Assembly (NCBI RefSeq): GCF_002797895.1
Contig: NZ_PGES01000001.1
Coordinates: forward strand, 6,076,001 to 6,140,000
DNA length: 64,000 nucleotides
DNA from: Janthinobacterium sp. 67
Lineage (GTDB): Bacteria; Pseudomonadota; Gammaproteobacteria; Burkholderiales; Burkholderiaceae_D
Direction: 5' to 3'
Shown here: positions 9,082 through 17,261 of the stretch, piece after piece
How positions within the stretch are numbered: position 1 is the first letter of the stretch
Layout: each line of letters opens with the position of its first letter
Notes under the pieces: model-generated
Databases searched by the model: none
What the model was told of the DNA's origin: nothing
Seen by the model: the letters and a program-made list of their open reading frames with translations, nothing else
Position numbers and translations under genes: made by a program

Positions 9082-9872
9082 CTTGCCTCCGTGGTGGTGA
9101 GGGCGGCGGCGAGCCGGGCGTGTTCGCGTCCCAGTGCCGCCAGTTGCCGGCGCGCCAGGGTGTGGCGCAAGCCGTACAGCCGGTATTCCTCGGTCTTGTT
9201 TTGCTGCATGTTTTTCGCCAGCACGGCCAGCAGGCGCTGCCGCGGCGCGTCCGCATAGGCGATTTCCACGTCGAGCAAGCCGAGCACCATGTCGCGCTCG
9301 TTGTCGCCGCTTTTGTCGTACAGCGCCAGCAAGCCGTCGAGCGCGGCCAGCAGGGTTTGCAGCGGCGTGTCGCCGTCGTGCAGCACTTGCGCCAGCTGCG
9401 CCTGCTGGCTGGCCGCGCCGCCCAGACGCGCGAGTTGCTGCAGCAGCAAGGTGTAGGCGTTGACGTGGCGGTCGTCGATGCCGCTGCCCGGCCAGGCGCG
9501 GATGGCGGCGCCGGCGCCGGCCAGTTCCGTCTGCACGTCATATGCGTCGGCATCGGCCAGCCGGCCCAGGGCCTGCAGGTACAGGCGTACGGCTTGCGCC
9601 AGGCGGGCGACGTCGGCCTGCGCGGCGCGGCGCTGGACGTCGAGCAGGCGTTCGCGCGCGTCTTCGGATGGCGACAGATAGGGGCGGGTGCGCTGGTAGC
9701 TGTCCACGTGGCGCTGCGACAGTTCGCTGAACGCGGTCAGGCCATCGGTGCCGGCGGCCAGGGCCCGCACGTGCGCCAGCTCGGGGCGCGCGGTGGCGCA
9801 GCCGCACAGCGCGGCAGCCAGGAAAAAACTCAGGAAAACGGTGCGGCGATGGCGGGCGGGCAGGGCGGACAC
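9066..9872 (-). CDS. Putative lipoprotein, 268 aa
   Basis: The N-terminus has two positive residues, a hydrophobic core (TVFLSFFLAAALCGC) and a cysteine at about residue 25, which fits a lipobox although the -2 residue is Cys, an atypical choice. The rest is helical, rich in Ala, Leu and Arg, with heptad-like repeats (RRAAQADVARLAQAVRLYLQALGRL). It was probably anchored in the envelope; function unknown. It shares an overlap with the hypothetical gene downstream (8608-9081), and together they form a two-gene unit absent from the usual core operons I know. Confidence 0.68.
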   Translation of the reverse strand: MSALPARHRRTVFLSFFLAAALCGCATARPELAHVRALAAGTDGLTAFSELSQRHVDSYQRTRPYLSPSEDARERLLDVQRRAAQADVARLAQAVRLYLQALGRLADADAYDVQTELAGAGAAIRAWPGSGIDDRHVNAYTLLLQQLARLGGAASQQAQLAQVLHDGDTPLQTLLAALDGLLALYDKSGDNERDMVLGLLDVEIAYADAPRQRLLAVLAKNMQQNKTEEYRLYGLRHTLARRQLAALGREHARLAAALTTTEARWTDR

Positions 9873-9960
9873 GACACCTCTCGACAGGAAATACTGTATG
9901 GAAAGGTATTGTCGTGCCGGCCTGCGCCGCCCGCCTTGTGCGGGCGCAAGCGGGCTGCGA

Positions 9961-10752
9961 TCAGGCGCCCGCGCCGCCTGCCAATTGTTCGCGCCAGCCC
10001 AGTCCGGAAACGGTGTCGCTGGCGGGACGGTATTCGCAGCCGACCCAGCCCGCGTAGCCGACCTGGTCCAGCAGCTTGAACAGATGGCGGTAGTTGATCT
10101 CGCCCGTGCCCGGTTCGTGGCGGCCCGGCGTGTCGGCGATCTGGATGTGGCGGATCAGGGGCAGCATGGCGCGGATGGTGTTGCTCAACTCGCCCTCCAT
10201 GCGCTGCATGTGATAAATGTCGTACTGCAGGAAGATATTGCTGCGCTGGCAGTCGGCGATGATGTCGGCCGCCTGCTGACTATGGTTCAGAAAGTAACCG
10301 GGCATGTCGTGGTGGTTGATCGGCTCGATCAGCACGTTGATGCCATGCGGACGGCAGGCGTCGGCCGCATATTGCAGGTTGCCGATCAGGCTTTGCCGCG
10401 CCCGCTCCAGGCTCATGCCGGGCGGCACGATGCCGGACATGCAGTGCAGCTGTTTCGCCCCCAGCGCCAGCGCGTAGTTGAGCGCCAGCTGCACGTTGCT
10501 GCGGAACTCTTCACCCCGGCGCGGGTCGCAGGCGATGCCCCGCTCGCCGTGTTCCCAGTCGCCGGGAGGGAAGTTGAAGACGGCCAGCTGCAGCTGGTGG
10601 CGCTCCAGCCGCATGGCGATCTGCCGCGCCTCGACGGCATAGGGAAACAGGAATTCGACGGCATCGAAGCCCGCTTCCCTGGCGGCGGCAAAGCGGTCGA
10701 GGAAGGGCAGTTCGGTAAACATCATGCTGAGGTTGGCAGCGAAGTTCGGCAT
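9961..10752 (-). CDS. hyi: Hydroxypyruvate isomerase-like TIM-barrel protein
   Basis: A 263-residue xylose isomerase-like TIM barrel. MPNFAANLSMMFTELPFLDRF and EAGFDAVEFLFPY are the conserved opening of hydroxypyruvate isomerase/OtnI proteins. Metal and acid/base residues appear in LIEPINHHDMPGYFL (Glu and His-His-Asp), YDIYHMQRMEG, HIQIADTPGRHEPGTGEINY and GCEYRP. Hyi converts hydroxypyruvate to tartronate semialdehyde, and OtnI isomerises 2-oxo-tetronates; the sequence does not separate the two, and no glyoxylate carboligase or OtnK kinase is next to it. ATG 10752 is chosen because the longer frame runs back through the rhlE 3' region. Confidence 0.85.
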   Translation of the reverse strand: MPNFAANLSMMFTELPFLDRFAAAREAGFDAVEFLFPYAVEARQIAMRLERHQLQLAVFNFPPGDWEHGERGIACDPRRGEEFRSNVQLALNYALALGAKQLHCMSGIVPPGMSLERARQSLIGNLQYAADACRPHGINVLIEPINHHDMPGYFLNHSQQAADIIADCQRSNIFLQYDIYHMQRMEGELSNTIRAMLPLIRHIQIADTPGRHEPGTGEINYRHLFKLLDQVGYAGWVGCEYRPASDTVSGLGWREQLAGGAGA

Positions 10753-10816
10753 GGCGGCACGCAGGTGAGGGCAATGGGCACTATCGTAGCCCAAATCCGC
10801 AATTGGTGGCGGGCAT

Positions 10817-10854
10817 GAAAAATGCGCCCGCCAACGAGGTTGGGGAGCGCATTT
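10817..10854 (-). terminator. Probable terminator downstream of the RhlE-type helicase gene
   Basis: AAATGCGC and GCGCATTT form an 8-bp outer stem with an inner CCAAC/GTTGG stem. Read on the minus strand it ends in TTTTT. It separates the helicase gene from the isomerase gene. Confidence 0.5.
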
Positions 10855-10898
10855 CAAGAAAGACAAACGCCGCCTGAAAGCGTAGCGAGCGGGAGTGA

Positions 10899-10954
10899 TA
10901 TTGCGTCGAGTAGCGCAGCCGTACAAGAGTACGGCGAGCAACGCAAACGCAATA
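10899..10954. repeat. Nested inverted repeat in the 3' region of the helicase gene
   Basis: An 8-bp perfect outer pair, TATTGCGT with ACGCAATA, encloses an inner 7-bp hairpin, GCCGTAC-AAGA-GTACGGC. The element sits between the helicase stop codon (10986) and its terminator, so it would be transcribed as a structured 3' UTR of the minus-strand gene. No protein coding is evident. Confidence 0.55.
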
Positions 10955-10985
10955 GCGCCCCGCGCAGTAGCTTTAAGGCTGCGTT

Positions 10986-12356
10986 TTAGCGGCCGCGACC
11001 GCCGGAACGGTGCGATGCTGCCGAACGCGGCGCATTGCCGCTGCGGTTGCCGCCGCCACCGCCGCCCGAAGGGCCGGCGCTGCGTGGCTTGGCGCCGCCG
11101 CCACCGGTTTTCACGCGCACGACGGCGCCCGCTGGCGCGCGGCTGTTGTTGCGGTGGCCGCCGGTGCCGCTGCGCAATTGCACAGGCTGGGCACGTGCGG
11201 TCGGGTCCGGTTCAAAACCGGCGATGACTTCGCGCGGCAGGGTTTGCTTGATCAGCTTTTCGATGTCTTTCAACATTTCGTGCTCATCCACGCAGACCAG
11301 CGACACGGCTTCGCCCTTGGCGCCGGCACGGCCCGTGCGGCCGATACGGTGCACATAGTCTTCCGGAATGTTCGGCAAGTCGTAGTTGACGACGTGCGGC
11401 AACTGGTCGATATCGATACCGCGCGCGGCGATGTCGGTGGCGACCAGCACTTGCAAGGTGCCATCCTTGAACTCGGACAGCGCGCGCGTGCGCGCCGACT
11501 GGCTCTTGTTGCCGTGGATGGCCAGGGCGCCGATGCCGTCCGCACCCAGCTGCTCGACCAGCTTATTGGCGCCATGCTTGGTGCGCGTAAAGACCAGCAC
11601 TTGCGTCCAGCTGTTCGACTTGATCAGGTAGGACAGCATCGGGTGCTTCTTGTCGCGGTCGACCGGATGGATCTTTTGCTTGATCACTTCCACGGTCGAA
11701 TTGCGGCGCGCCACTTCGATCATGGCCGGCTTGTTCAGCAAGCCGTCGGCCAGGGCCTTGATCTCTTCCGAGAAGGTAGCCGAGAACAGCAGGTTCTGGC
11801 GTTTTGGCGGCAGCACGGCCAGCACTTTCTTGATGTCGCGGATGAAACCCATGTCCAGCATGCGGTCGGCTTCGTCCAGGATCAGGATTTCCACTTTCGA
11901 CAGGTCGACGGTGCCCTGGCCCATGTGGTCGAGCAAACGGCCCGGCGTGGCGACGAGGATGTCGACGCCATGCTTGAGCTGCTTGATTTGCGGGTTGATG
12001 CCGACGCCGCCGAAGATCACGGCCGAGTTCAATTTCGTGTACTTGCTGTAGGCGCGCACGCTTTCCTCGACCTGCGCGGCGAGTTCGCGCGTCGGGGCCA
12101 GGATCAGGGCGCGGATAGGACGCGTCGACGTGTTGCTGGTGATGGCCGCGCCATTGGCGTCGGTCGACAGGCGGTGCAGCACGGGCAGGGTGAAGCCGGC
12201 CGTCTTGCCGGTACCGGTTTGTGCGCCGGCCAGCAAGTCGCCGCCAGCCAGCACGGCGGGAATCGCCTGCGACTGGATCGGGGTCGGCACGGTGTAGCCG
12301 TGTTCGGTAACGGCACGTACGATAGCGTCGGACAATCCGAGGGAGGAAAAGGACAT
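10986..12356 (-). CDS. rhlE: DEAD-box RNA helicase, RhlE type
   Basis: A 456-residue ATP-dependent RNA helicase. Motifs in order: Q motif TPIQSQAIP (residues 25-33), motif I AQTGTGKT, Ia APTRELA, Ib [20 protein letters not shown], then the C-terminal RecA lobe with [19 protein letters not shown] and motif [12 protein letters not shown]. The last 80 residues are a basic Gly/Ser/Arg-rich tail (RSGGRGR end) that usually gives non-specific RNA binding. The start at 12356 ([16 protein letters not shown]) is the family start. The role is probably ribosome assembly or RNA decay at low temperature; RhlE and other DEAD helicases overlap in sequence, so the symbol is a best match. Confidence 0.9.
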   Translation of the reverse strand: MSFSSLGLSDAIVRAVTEHGYTVPTPIQSQAIPAVLAGGDLLAGAQTGTGKTAGFTLPVLHRLSTDANGAAITSNTSTRPIRALILAPTRELAAQVEESVRAYSKYTKLNSAVIFGGVGINPQIKQLKHGVDILVATPGRLLDHMGQGTVDLSKVEILILDEADRMLDMGFIRDIKKVLAVLPPKRQNLLFSATFSEEIKALADGLLNKPAMIEVARRNSTVEVIKQKIHPVDRDKKHPMLSYLIKSNSWTQVLVFTRTKHGANKLVEQLGADGIGALAIHGNKSQSARTRALSEFKDGTLQVLVATDIAARGIDIDQLPHVVNYDLPNIPEDYVHRIGRTGRAGAKGEAVSLVCVDEHEMLKDIEKLIKQTLPREVIAGFEPDPTARAQPVQLRSGTGGHRNNSRAPAGAVVRVKTGGGGAKPRSAGPSGGGGGGNRSGNAPRSAASHRSGGRGR

Positions 12357-12471
12357 GGTAACTTTATTGTGAGATCGGCCTGTCGCCATCGTGAGGCGCC
12401 AGTCGCAGGCAATCAGATTAGGGGTCGAAAGACAGCGGCAAGGGGACTGGTCATATGTGCCGCACACGCGA

Positions 12472-12480
12472 AGTATAACA
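12472..12480 (-). promoter_or_regulatory. Possible extended -10 promoter element for rhlE
   Basis: On the minus strand the sequence reads TGTTATACT, which fits the TGn plus TATAAT-like extended -10. It would give a leader of roughly 110 bases before the helicase start, in line with the long leaders of cold-responsive helicase genes. No good -35 is seen. Confidence 0.4.
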
Positions 12481-12518
12481 GCCTGGCAAAAACGCGCCTG
12501 TTTTGTTTCAGGTTTGCA

Positions 12519-12677
12519 ATGTCGCAAGTAAAGAAAAGCGAGGCCAAGGCACGCTGTCGTTCTGGAAAGCCTGAGTTATACGATATGGAAACTGGGCAGT
12601 GGCGACGTGATCACTGGCCTTTCGCGGCCACCTGGACAGGGCGTGCCCGAGCGGAAGACGCACGGGAGGCGTTTTAG
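12519..12677 (+). CDS. Possible small protein, 52 aa
   Basis: An ATG-to-TAG frame of 52 codons, too short to be certain. The product is basic and Arg/Trp-rich ([15 protein letters not shown], then [16 protein letters not shown]). The end loosely recalls the TWSGRGR loop of H-NS-type DNA-binding domains, but the rest does not. The upstream CAGG is a weak ribosome binding site. It could be a chance frame in GC-rich leader DNA. Confidence 0.25.
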   Translation: MSQVKKSEAKARCRSGKPELYDMETGQWRRDHWPFAATWTGRARAEDAREAF

Positions 12678-12681
12678 CGCA

Positions 12682-12697
12682 TGCGACAGCTGTCGCA
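12682..12697. promoter_or_regulatory. Perfect 16-bp palindrome, candidate BlaI-type operator
   Basis: TGCGACAGCTGTCGCA is its own reverse complement. A further TTGTCGCA half site recurs at 12723-12730, 33 bp from the matching half, overlapping the predicted -10 of the repressor gene. BlaI/MecI repressors bind short dyads at their own promoters, so autoregulation is the simplest reading. Confidence 0.6.
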
Positions 12698-12705
12698 AAT
12701 AGTGC

Positions 12706-12734
12706 TTGTGTGCGTGTGGCTGTTGTCGCATAAT
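12706..12734 (+). promoter_or_regulatory. Sigma70-like promoter of the BlaI/M56 operon
   Basis: TTGTGT (12706-12711) and CATAAT (12729-12734) are separated by exactly 17 bases. The half site TTGTCGCA overlaps the spacer end and the first bases of the -10, so a bound repressor would block polymerase. The start codon is 28 bases downstream. Confidence 0.5.
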
Positions 12735-12762
12735 TGTGTCAATAGTCACTAAAGGATGCACC

Positions 12763-13140
12763 ATGAGCACGCCCTCCGTCACCGAGCTGTCGTTATTGAA
12801 AGCATTGTGGAAAGATCATCCGCTGTCCGCGCGTGAATTGCACGCCAGGGTGGAAGACGAGCTGGGATGGTCGTTCTCATCCACGCGCAAGACCGTCGAG
12901 CGCATGCTGGACAAGGGCATGCTGCTGCAGCGCAGCGTGCATGGCGTGCGCGTGTATGAGGCGAACGTGGACAAGGTGGTCACCCTGGCCGCGTTCGCCC
13001 ACGACTTTGGCCGGCGCGTGATGGAAATCGACAGTCCCTTGCCGGTCAGTATGTTTACGGGCAGCAAACTCGTGGACCAGCAGGAACTGGCGGCGCTGGA
13101 GCAACTGCTGCAGGACTGGCCGCTTGAGGGAAAGGACTGA
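12763..13140 (+). CDS. BlaI/MecI/CopY-family transcriptional repressor
   Basis: A 125-residue winged-helix protein. SVTELSLLKALWKDHPLSARELHARV followed by WSFSSTRKTVERMLDKGMLLQR is the typical helix-turn-helix of the family, in which the repressor binds as a dimer and is inactivated by cleavage after a membrane M56 sensor protease is triggered. The adjacent downstream gene, only 3 bases away, encodes such an M56 protein, so the pair forms a BlaI-BlaR1-like switch. AAAGGA precedes the ATG. An earlier in-frame ATG at 12706 lies inside the promoter. Confidence 0.88.
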   Translation: MSTPSVTELSLLKALWKDHPLSARELHARVEDELGWSFSSTRKTVERMLDKGMLLQRSVHGVRVYEANVDKVVTLAAFAHDFGRRVMEIDSPLPVSMFTGSKLVDQQELAALEQLLQDWPLEGKD

Positions 13141-13143
13141 GCG

Positions 13144-14571
13144 ATGCTGCTGTTTTCCCTCACGCTGTTGCAGGCCAGCGCCGCCTGTCTCGTGACCGGC
13201 TTGCTGCTGTGGGCATTGCTGAGTCTGGCACAACGGCGCTGGCCCGCGCTGGCGGCGCAGCGCAGCGTGTGGCTGGGTGCTCAGCTCGTGCTGGTCGCCG
13301 TGTTTGTGCTGCCGCTGCTGCCTGACACGCGGCAACTGAGCGTGGTGCCCGAACTGAGCGTGCCCGTTTCCCTGGCCGGCTCGGCGCCCGGCGTGCAGCT
13401 GGCCATGGCTGCGCCAGCTGCCGGGCTGCCATCGGCCGCATCCTGGCTGGCCTGGGTGCCATCCGCCTGGGGCCTGATTTACCTGCTGGGCGTCGCTTGC
13501 GCAGCCTGGCGCTGGCAGCGAGGCCACGCCATGTTGCGCAGCTTGTTGCAACTGGCGCAGCGCCGCCGCCTGCACGGCGTGGACGTGCTGGAAGTGGCGG
13601 CGCCGATCTCGCCGATGCTGGTGGGCGTGTGGCAGCCGCGTCTGCTGTTGCCGGCGCACCTGGCGCAATTTACGCCGGAACAGCAGCAGCTGGTGATCGC
13701 CCATGAGCTGACCCATGCACGCCGGCGCGATCCCGTACTCTTGCTGCTGACCAACATGCTGCAGGCGCTGCTGTGGTTCAATCCCGCCGCGCGCTGGCTG
13801 GCCGGCCAGCTGGCTTGGGCGCAAGAGCTCGGTTGCGACCGCCAGGTACTGGCTGGCCGGCCCCCGCGCCAGCGCCAGCAATATGCGGCGGCCCTGGTCA
13901 GGCAACTGGGCCTGCAGGCCCAGCCGCTGCCGGGGCTGGCCTTTGGTGGCGGCAGCATGGCCGAGCGCCTGCTGCGCATGCGTGACGGGCAGGCGCGTCC
14001 ATCCACGGCCCTGCGGGCGCTGACGGCGCTGCTGCTGTGCGCGATTGGCGCGGCCAGCCTGGCGCTGCAGCCGGCACTGGCGTGGGCCGTGGCAGCCGCG
14101 CCGGCAAGCATGCTCGCTGCGCCGGCGACGGCGCCAGCTCTCTGGCGCAATCCCCTGGACACCATGCGCGTGACCGGCTTCTTTGGCGTCGTGCGCCAGA
14201 TGACGCCGCAAGGTCATCGCGGCATCGATCTGGGCGCCAGGCGCGGCACGCCCGTGCATGCGGCGGCCGACGGCATCGCCAGCGTCAGCGAAGATGCGCG
14301 CCTTGGCAAGACCGTGCGCATCGACCATGGCGCTGGCGTCGAGTCGCTGTATGCCCATCTCGACCGGGTCACGCTGACGACCGGCATGGCCGTCACGGCA
14401 GGGCAGGCCATCGGCACCGTGGGCGCCACCGGTCTGGCGACGGGGCCGCATTTGCATTTCGAGGTCACGCGCGACGGGCGCTTGCAGGATCCGAGACAGT
14501 GGCTGGCCGGCCTCGATGCCAACGCCACCGCGCGCGCCCTGCGCATGCGCAAGGAACAATTCGGCCATTAG
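13144..14571 (+). CDS. Membrane M56 peptidase (BlaR1/MecR1-like) fused to M23 peptidase domain
   Basis: A 475-residue two-protease fusion. Several N-terminal transmembrane segments (about residues 5-30, 43-60, 105-122) precede the cytosolic-facing gluzincin motif HELTH at 187-191, with the third metal ligand probably Glu228 in QELGCD. Another membrane segment near 290-320 is followed by a periplasmic M23/LytM domain: His358 and Asp362 (HRGIDLG), His405 (YAHLD) and the HLH pair 436/438 (GPHLHFE). All M23 zinc ligands are present, so it may cut peptidoglycan or bind it. Classical BlaR1 has a penicillin-binding sensor in this position, so here the sensor appears swapped for an M23 domain. The gene is 3 bases after the BlaI-type repressor. 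Confidence 0.88.
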   Translation: MLLFSLTLLQASAACLVTGLLLWALLSLAQRRWPALAAQRSVWLGAQLVLVAVFVLPLLPDTRQLSVVPELSVPVSLAGSAPGVQLAMAAPAAGLPSAASWLAWVPSAWGLIYLLGVACAAWRWQRGHAMLRSLLQLAQRRRLHGVDVLEVAAPISPMLVGVWQPRLLLPAHLAQFTPEQQQLVIAHELTHARRRDPVLLLLTNMLQALLWFNPAARWLAGQLAWAQELGCDRQVLAGRPPRQRQQYAAALVRQLGLQAQPLPGLAFGGGSMAERLLRMRDGQARPSTALRALTALLLCAIGAASLALQPALAWAVAAAPASMLAAPATAPALWRNPLDTMRVTGFFGVVRQMTPQGHRGIDLGARRGTPVHAAADGIASVSEDARLGKTVRIDHGAGVESLYAHLDRVTLTTGMAVTAGQAIGTVGATGLATGPHLHFEVTRDGRLQDPRQWLAGLDANATARALRMRKEQFGH

Positions 14572-14645
14572 CGTGATCCGGCCGCAGGTCGGCTGAGCGC
14601 GGGAACGCGCAAGCCGTCACCACCATAGACCTTTCAGGATTTTCC

Positions 14646-16784
14646 ATGCGATTGAGTATTGTATTGTGCAGCCTTGCGCTGCCGTTGACGGCGCACGTGC
14701 GTGCCGAAGACGTCCTGCCTTCCGTGACGGTCAATGCCGGCAAAGTGGAGCAGCGCCGCAACGACACCGTCGCCGCCATCGTCGTCGACCACGAGGAATT
14801 GATACGCCAGGGCGACCGTGCCCTGTCCGACGCCCTGAAACGCCTGCCCGGCATTACCATCGGCGGCACGGCTTCGGGCACGGCTGGCGGGCAAATCCAG
14901 CTGCGCGGACTGGGCCAGGGTTATACCTTGATCATGCTCGACGGCGTGCCCGTGCCGCCGGGTTTTTCGCTCGACTCTCTGGACCCGGAACTGGTCGAAC
15001 GCGTGGAAATCATGCGTGCCGCCACGGCGCAATTTTCCGCCCAGGCGATCGCCGGTTCCATCAATATCGTGCTGAAAAAATCGGGCAGGCGGCGCGAACA
15101 CACCTTCAAGCTGGGGGCGGCCGGTAGCCACGGCATGCCCGCCGGCAGCGCCACCGTGCAGTGGGCGGACAAGGACGGCCGCCTGTCGTATGCGCTGGCC
15201 GGCACGCTCGCGCACACGGGACGCCGGGGCTTGCTCGACGAATGGAACCGCGCATTTGATGGCGAAGGCAGGCCCACGGTGGTGCGCCATATGCCGCTGA
15301 ACGAGCGCGTAACCAGCGATACGTTCGAGCTGGCGCCCCGTTTGCAATGGGCGCTGGCGGGCGAAGACAGCCTGGCCTGGCAAAGCCTGGTCAGCTTGCG
15401 CCGCCTGGCCAGCCGCCGCCAGGTCGTGGAAACGGCTTACCTGGGCGGCCATACCGACTATCCGGACAACGACGCCGCGTTCAGTCAGGACAGCAGCACC
15501 GTGCGCAGCGATCTGCACTGGCTGCGCAAGTTCGGACCAGGGGATAGTCTCGACATGAAACTGGGCCTCGATGCCAACCGCCGTGGCAGCGACTATCTGT
15601 TCCAGGGCGTCAGCGCCGCGCCAGGACCGGCGAATGTGCGCCGGGTCGATGCGGGCCTCGATGATGTGGGCGTGCAGACCAGCGGCACCTATCGCCGGAC
15701 TCTGGGCCAGGGACATGCGCTGGCGGCGGGCTGGGATGCGGGTAACCGGCGGCGCACGGAGTTCCGCCGCGAACGCCAGCTGTCGCCGGGCGGGCCGCCC
15801 GTGCTGCCGGACGAAGACTATGCGGCCACGGTGCGGCGCCTGGCCCTGTTCGCGCAGGATGAATGGGATATCTCCGCGCGCTGGTCGCTGTATCTGGGGC
15901 TGCGCTGGGAAACCTTGCGCACGGCCAGCGCCAATGGTGGCGCGCAGCGCCGCGTCGACGTGCGCGCGCAGGTATGGAGTCCCGTGCTGCAAAGCCTGTG
16001 GAAGCTGGCCGGCAAGGATCAGCTGCGCCTTGCCATCACCCGCACCTACAAGGCGCCGCAGATTTTTCAGCTGATCCCGCGCCCCTATCTCAACGATAAC
16101 GGCAATAGCCCCGTGAATCCTGACAACCAGGGCAACCCGGCGCTGCGCCCGGAACTGGCGTGGGGCCTGGATGCGGCCTACGAATACTATCTTGGGGAAG
16201 GCGCCATGCTGGGCGCCAGCGCTTCGCTGCGGCGCATCGGCGACGTGATGCTGGACCGGCTGTATCAGGACCAGGGGCGCTGGGTGGCCACGCCCGTCAA
16301 TCAGGGCAGGGCGCAGGTGCGCGGCATCGAACTGGAAGCGAAGCTGCCGCTGTCGGCGCTGTGGGCGGGCGCCCCCGCGCTGGACCTGCGGACAAACGTG
16401 GCGCGCAACTGGTCGACGCTGGACGCCGTCGCCGGCCCGGACAACCGCCTCGATGGCCAGCTGCCGTGGAGCGCCAACCTGGGCGCCGATTACCGGCTGA
16501 CCGGCAAGCCCTTGACCCTGGGCGGCAATCTGCATTTCAAGGGCGGTGGACGCTCGCGCGCGTCAAGCCAGCTGCTGGCCTGGCAGGGCGCCCGGCGCGA
16601 ACTGGATCTGTACGCGTTGTGGAAGTTCAGCGACCAGCTGCGCCTGCGCCTGTCGGGCGCCAATCTGCTGCGCCAGCTTGAGCGCACGCGCAGCCTGTAT
16701 GCGGATGGCGGCGGCAGCCTGCTGCGCACGGTCGATACGGGCAGCTACCGCACCCTGCGCGTCATGCTCGAAGGCTCCTTGTAG
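14646..16784 (+). CDS. TonB-dependent outer membrane receptor
   Basis: A 712-residue receptor with a signal peptide of about 20 residues, then a plug domain of about 35-155: SDALKRLPGITIGGTA, IQLRGLGQGYTLIMLDGVPV, ELVERVEIMRAATAQFSAQAIAGSINIVLKKS. The remainder is an alternating beta-barrel pattern. The final residues (RVMLEGSL) end in Leu and not the usual Phe. It transports a siderophore, cobalamin, sugar or other chelate; no specific ligand can be read. It follows the M56-M23 gene by 74 bases on the same strand, so it may belong to the same BlaI-controlled unit. Confidence 0.92.
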   Translation: MRLSIVLCSLALPLTAHVRAEDVLPSVTVNAGKVEQRRNDTVAAIVVDHEELIRQGDRALSDALKRLPGITIGGTASGTAGGQIQLRGLGQGYTLIMLDGVPVPPGFSLDSLDPELVERVEIMRAATAQFSAQAIAGSINIVLKKSGRRREHTFKLGAAGSHGMPAGSATVQWADKDGRLSYALAGTLAHTGRRGLLDEWNRAFDGEGRPTVVRHMPLNERVTSDTFELAPRLQWALAGEDSLAWQSLVSLRRLASRRQVVETAYLGGHTDYPDNDAAFSQDSSTVRSDLHWLRKFGPGDSLDMKLGLDANRRGSDYLFQGVSAAPGPANVRRVDAGLDDVGVQTSGTYRRTLGQGHALAAGWDAGNRRRTEFRRERQLSPGGPPVLPDEDYAATVRRLALFAQDEWDISARWSLYLGLRWETLRTASANGGAQRRVDVRAQVWSPVLQSLWKLAGKDQLRLAITRTYKAPQIFQLIPRPYLNDNGNSPVNPDNQGNPALRPELAWGLDAAYEYYLGEGAMLGASASLRRIGDVMLDRLYQDQGRWVATPVNQGRAQVRGIELEAKLPLSALWAGAPALDLRTNVARNWSTLDAVAGPDNRLDGQLPWSANLGADYRLTGKPLTLGGNLHFKGGGRSRASSQLLAWQGARRELDLYALWKFSDQLRLRLSGANLLRQLERTRSLYADGGGSLLRTVDTGSYRTLRVMLEGSL

Positions 16785-16790
16785 GTTTTT

Positions 16791-17042
16791 TCAGTCGTCG
16801 ATCTCCGCGACGGCGTAGTCCACGCCCTGCGCATCGAGCCAGTCGCGCACGGCGGCCAGGCCGTGCCACGGGTCCGGGCGCAGGTGCTGGCACACATACA
16901 GGCCGGCGTCCGTCAGCCTTGCGTCGGTGTCGGGCATGGCGCCCGGCGCGCGCGGCGCCGGCGTCGCCAGCTCTGACAGCTGCGCCAGGTGCCGGCGCTG
17001 TTCCTGCGTCAGGCTGGCCGTGATCCTGAATTCAAATCCCAT
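16791..17042 (-). CDS. Hypothetical protein, 83 aa
   Basis: A small protein of mixed charge without signal peptide. A strong AAGGAG lies before the ATG. The ending (WHGLAAVRDWLDAQGVDYAVAEIDD) suggests a compact alpha/beta fold. It converges with the TonB receptor gene, with 6 bases between the two stops. No family is recognised. Confidence 0.6.
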   Translation of the reverse strand: MGFEFRITASLTQEQRRHLAQLSELATPAPRAPGAMPDTDARLTDAGLYVCQHLRPDPWHGLAAVRDWLDAQGVDYAVAEIDD

Positions 17043-17261
17043 GTTTTCTCCTTGATGTACAGCTTGCTGTTGCCGCTATTTTTCATTATCGAAAAAATTG
17101 CACATAGCTTGGCATTCTTTCCGTTTTTGTTTTCAAAGTATCTCGTCCATACTGCATAGCACTGGCCCGGCACACACAGCGTGACGCAAGGGCAGGAGCA
17201 GAAGCACCGTATAACGACCTCTCTTTTTTTATATTCAATTATTTTCACTAAGGAAAACATC

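Larger units (their letters stand above)
12357..12762. other. Divergent intergenic region between rhlE and the BlaI-type repressor gene
   Basis: About 400 bases. The left part is the leader of the minus-strand helicase gene, with an extended -10 element near 12472. The middle holds one possible 52-codon ORF (12519-12677). The right part holds a perfect palindrome and a sigma70-like promoter for the BlaI-type gene. Confidence 0.6.
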
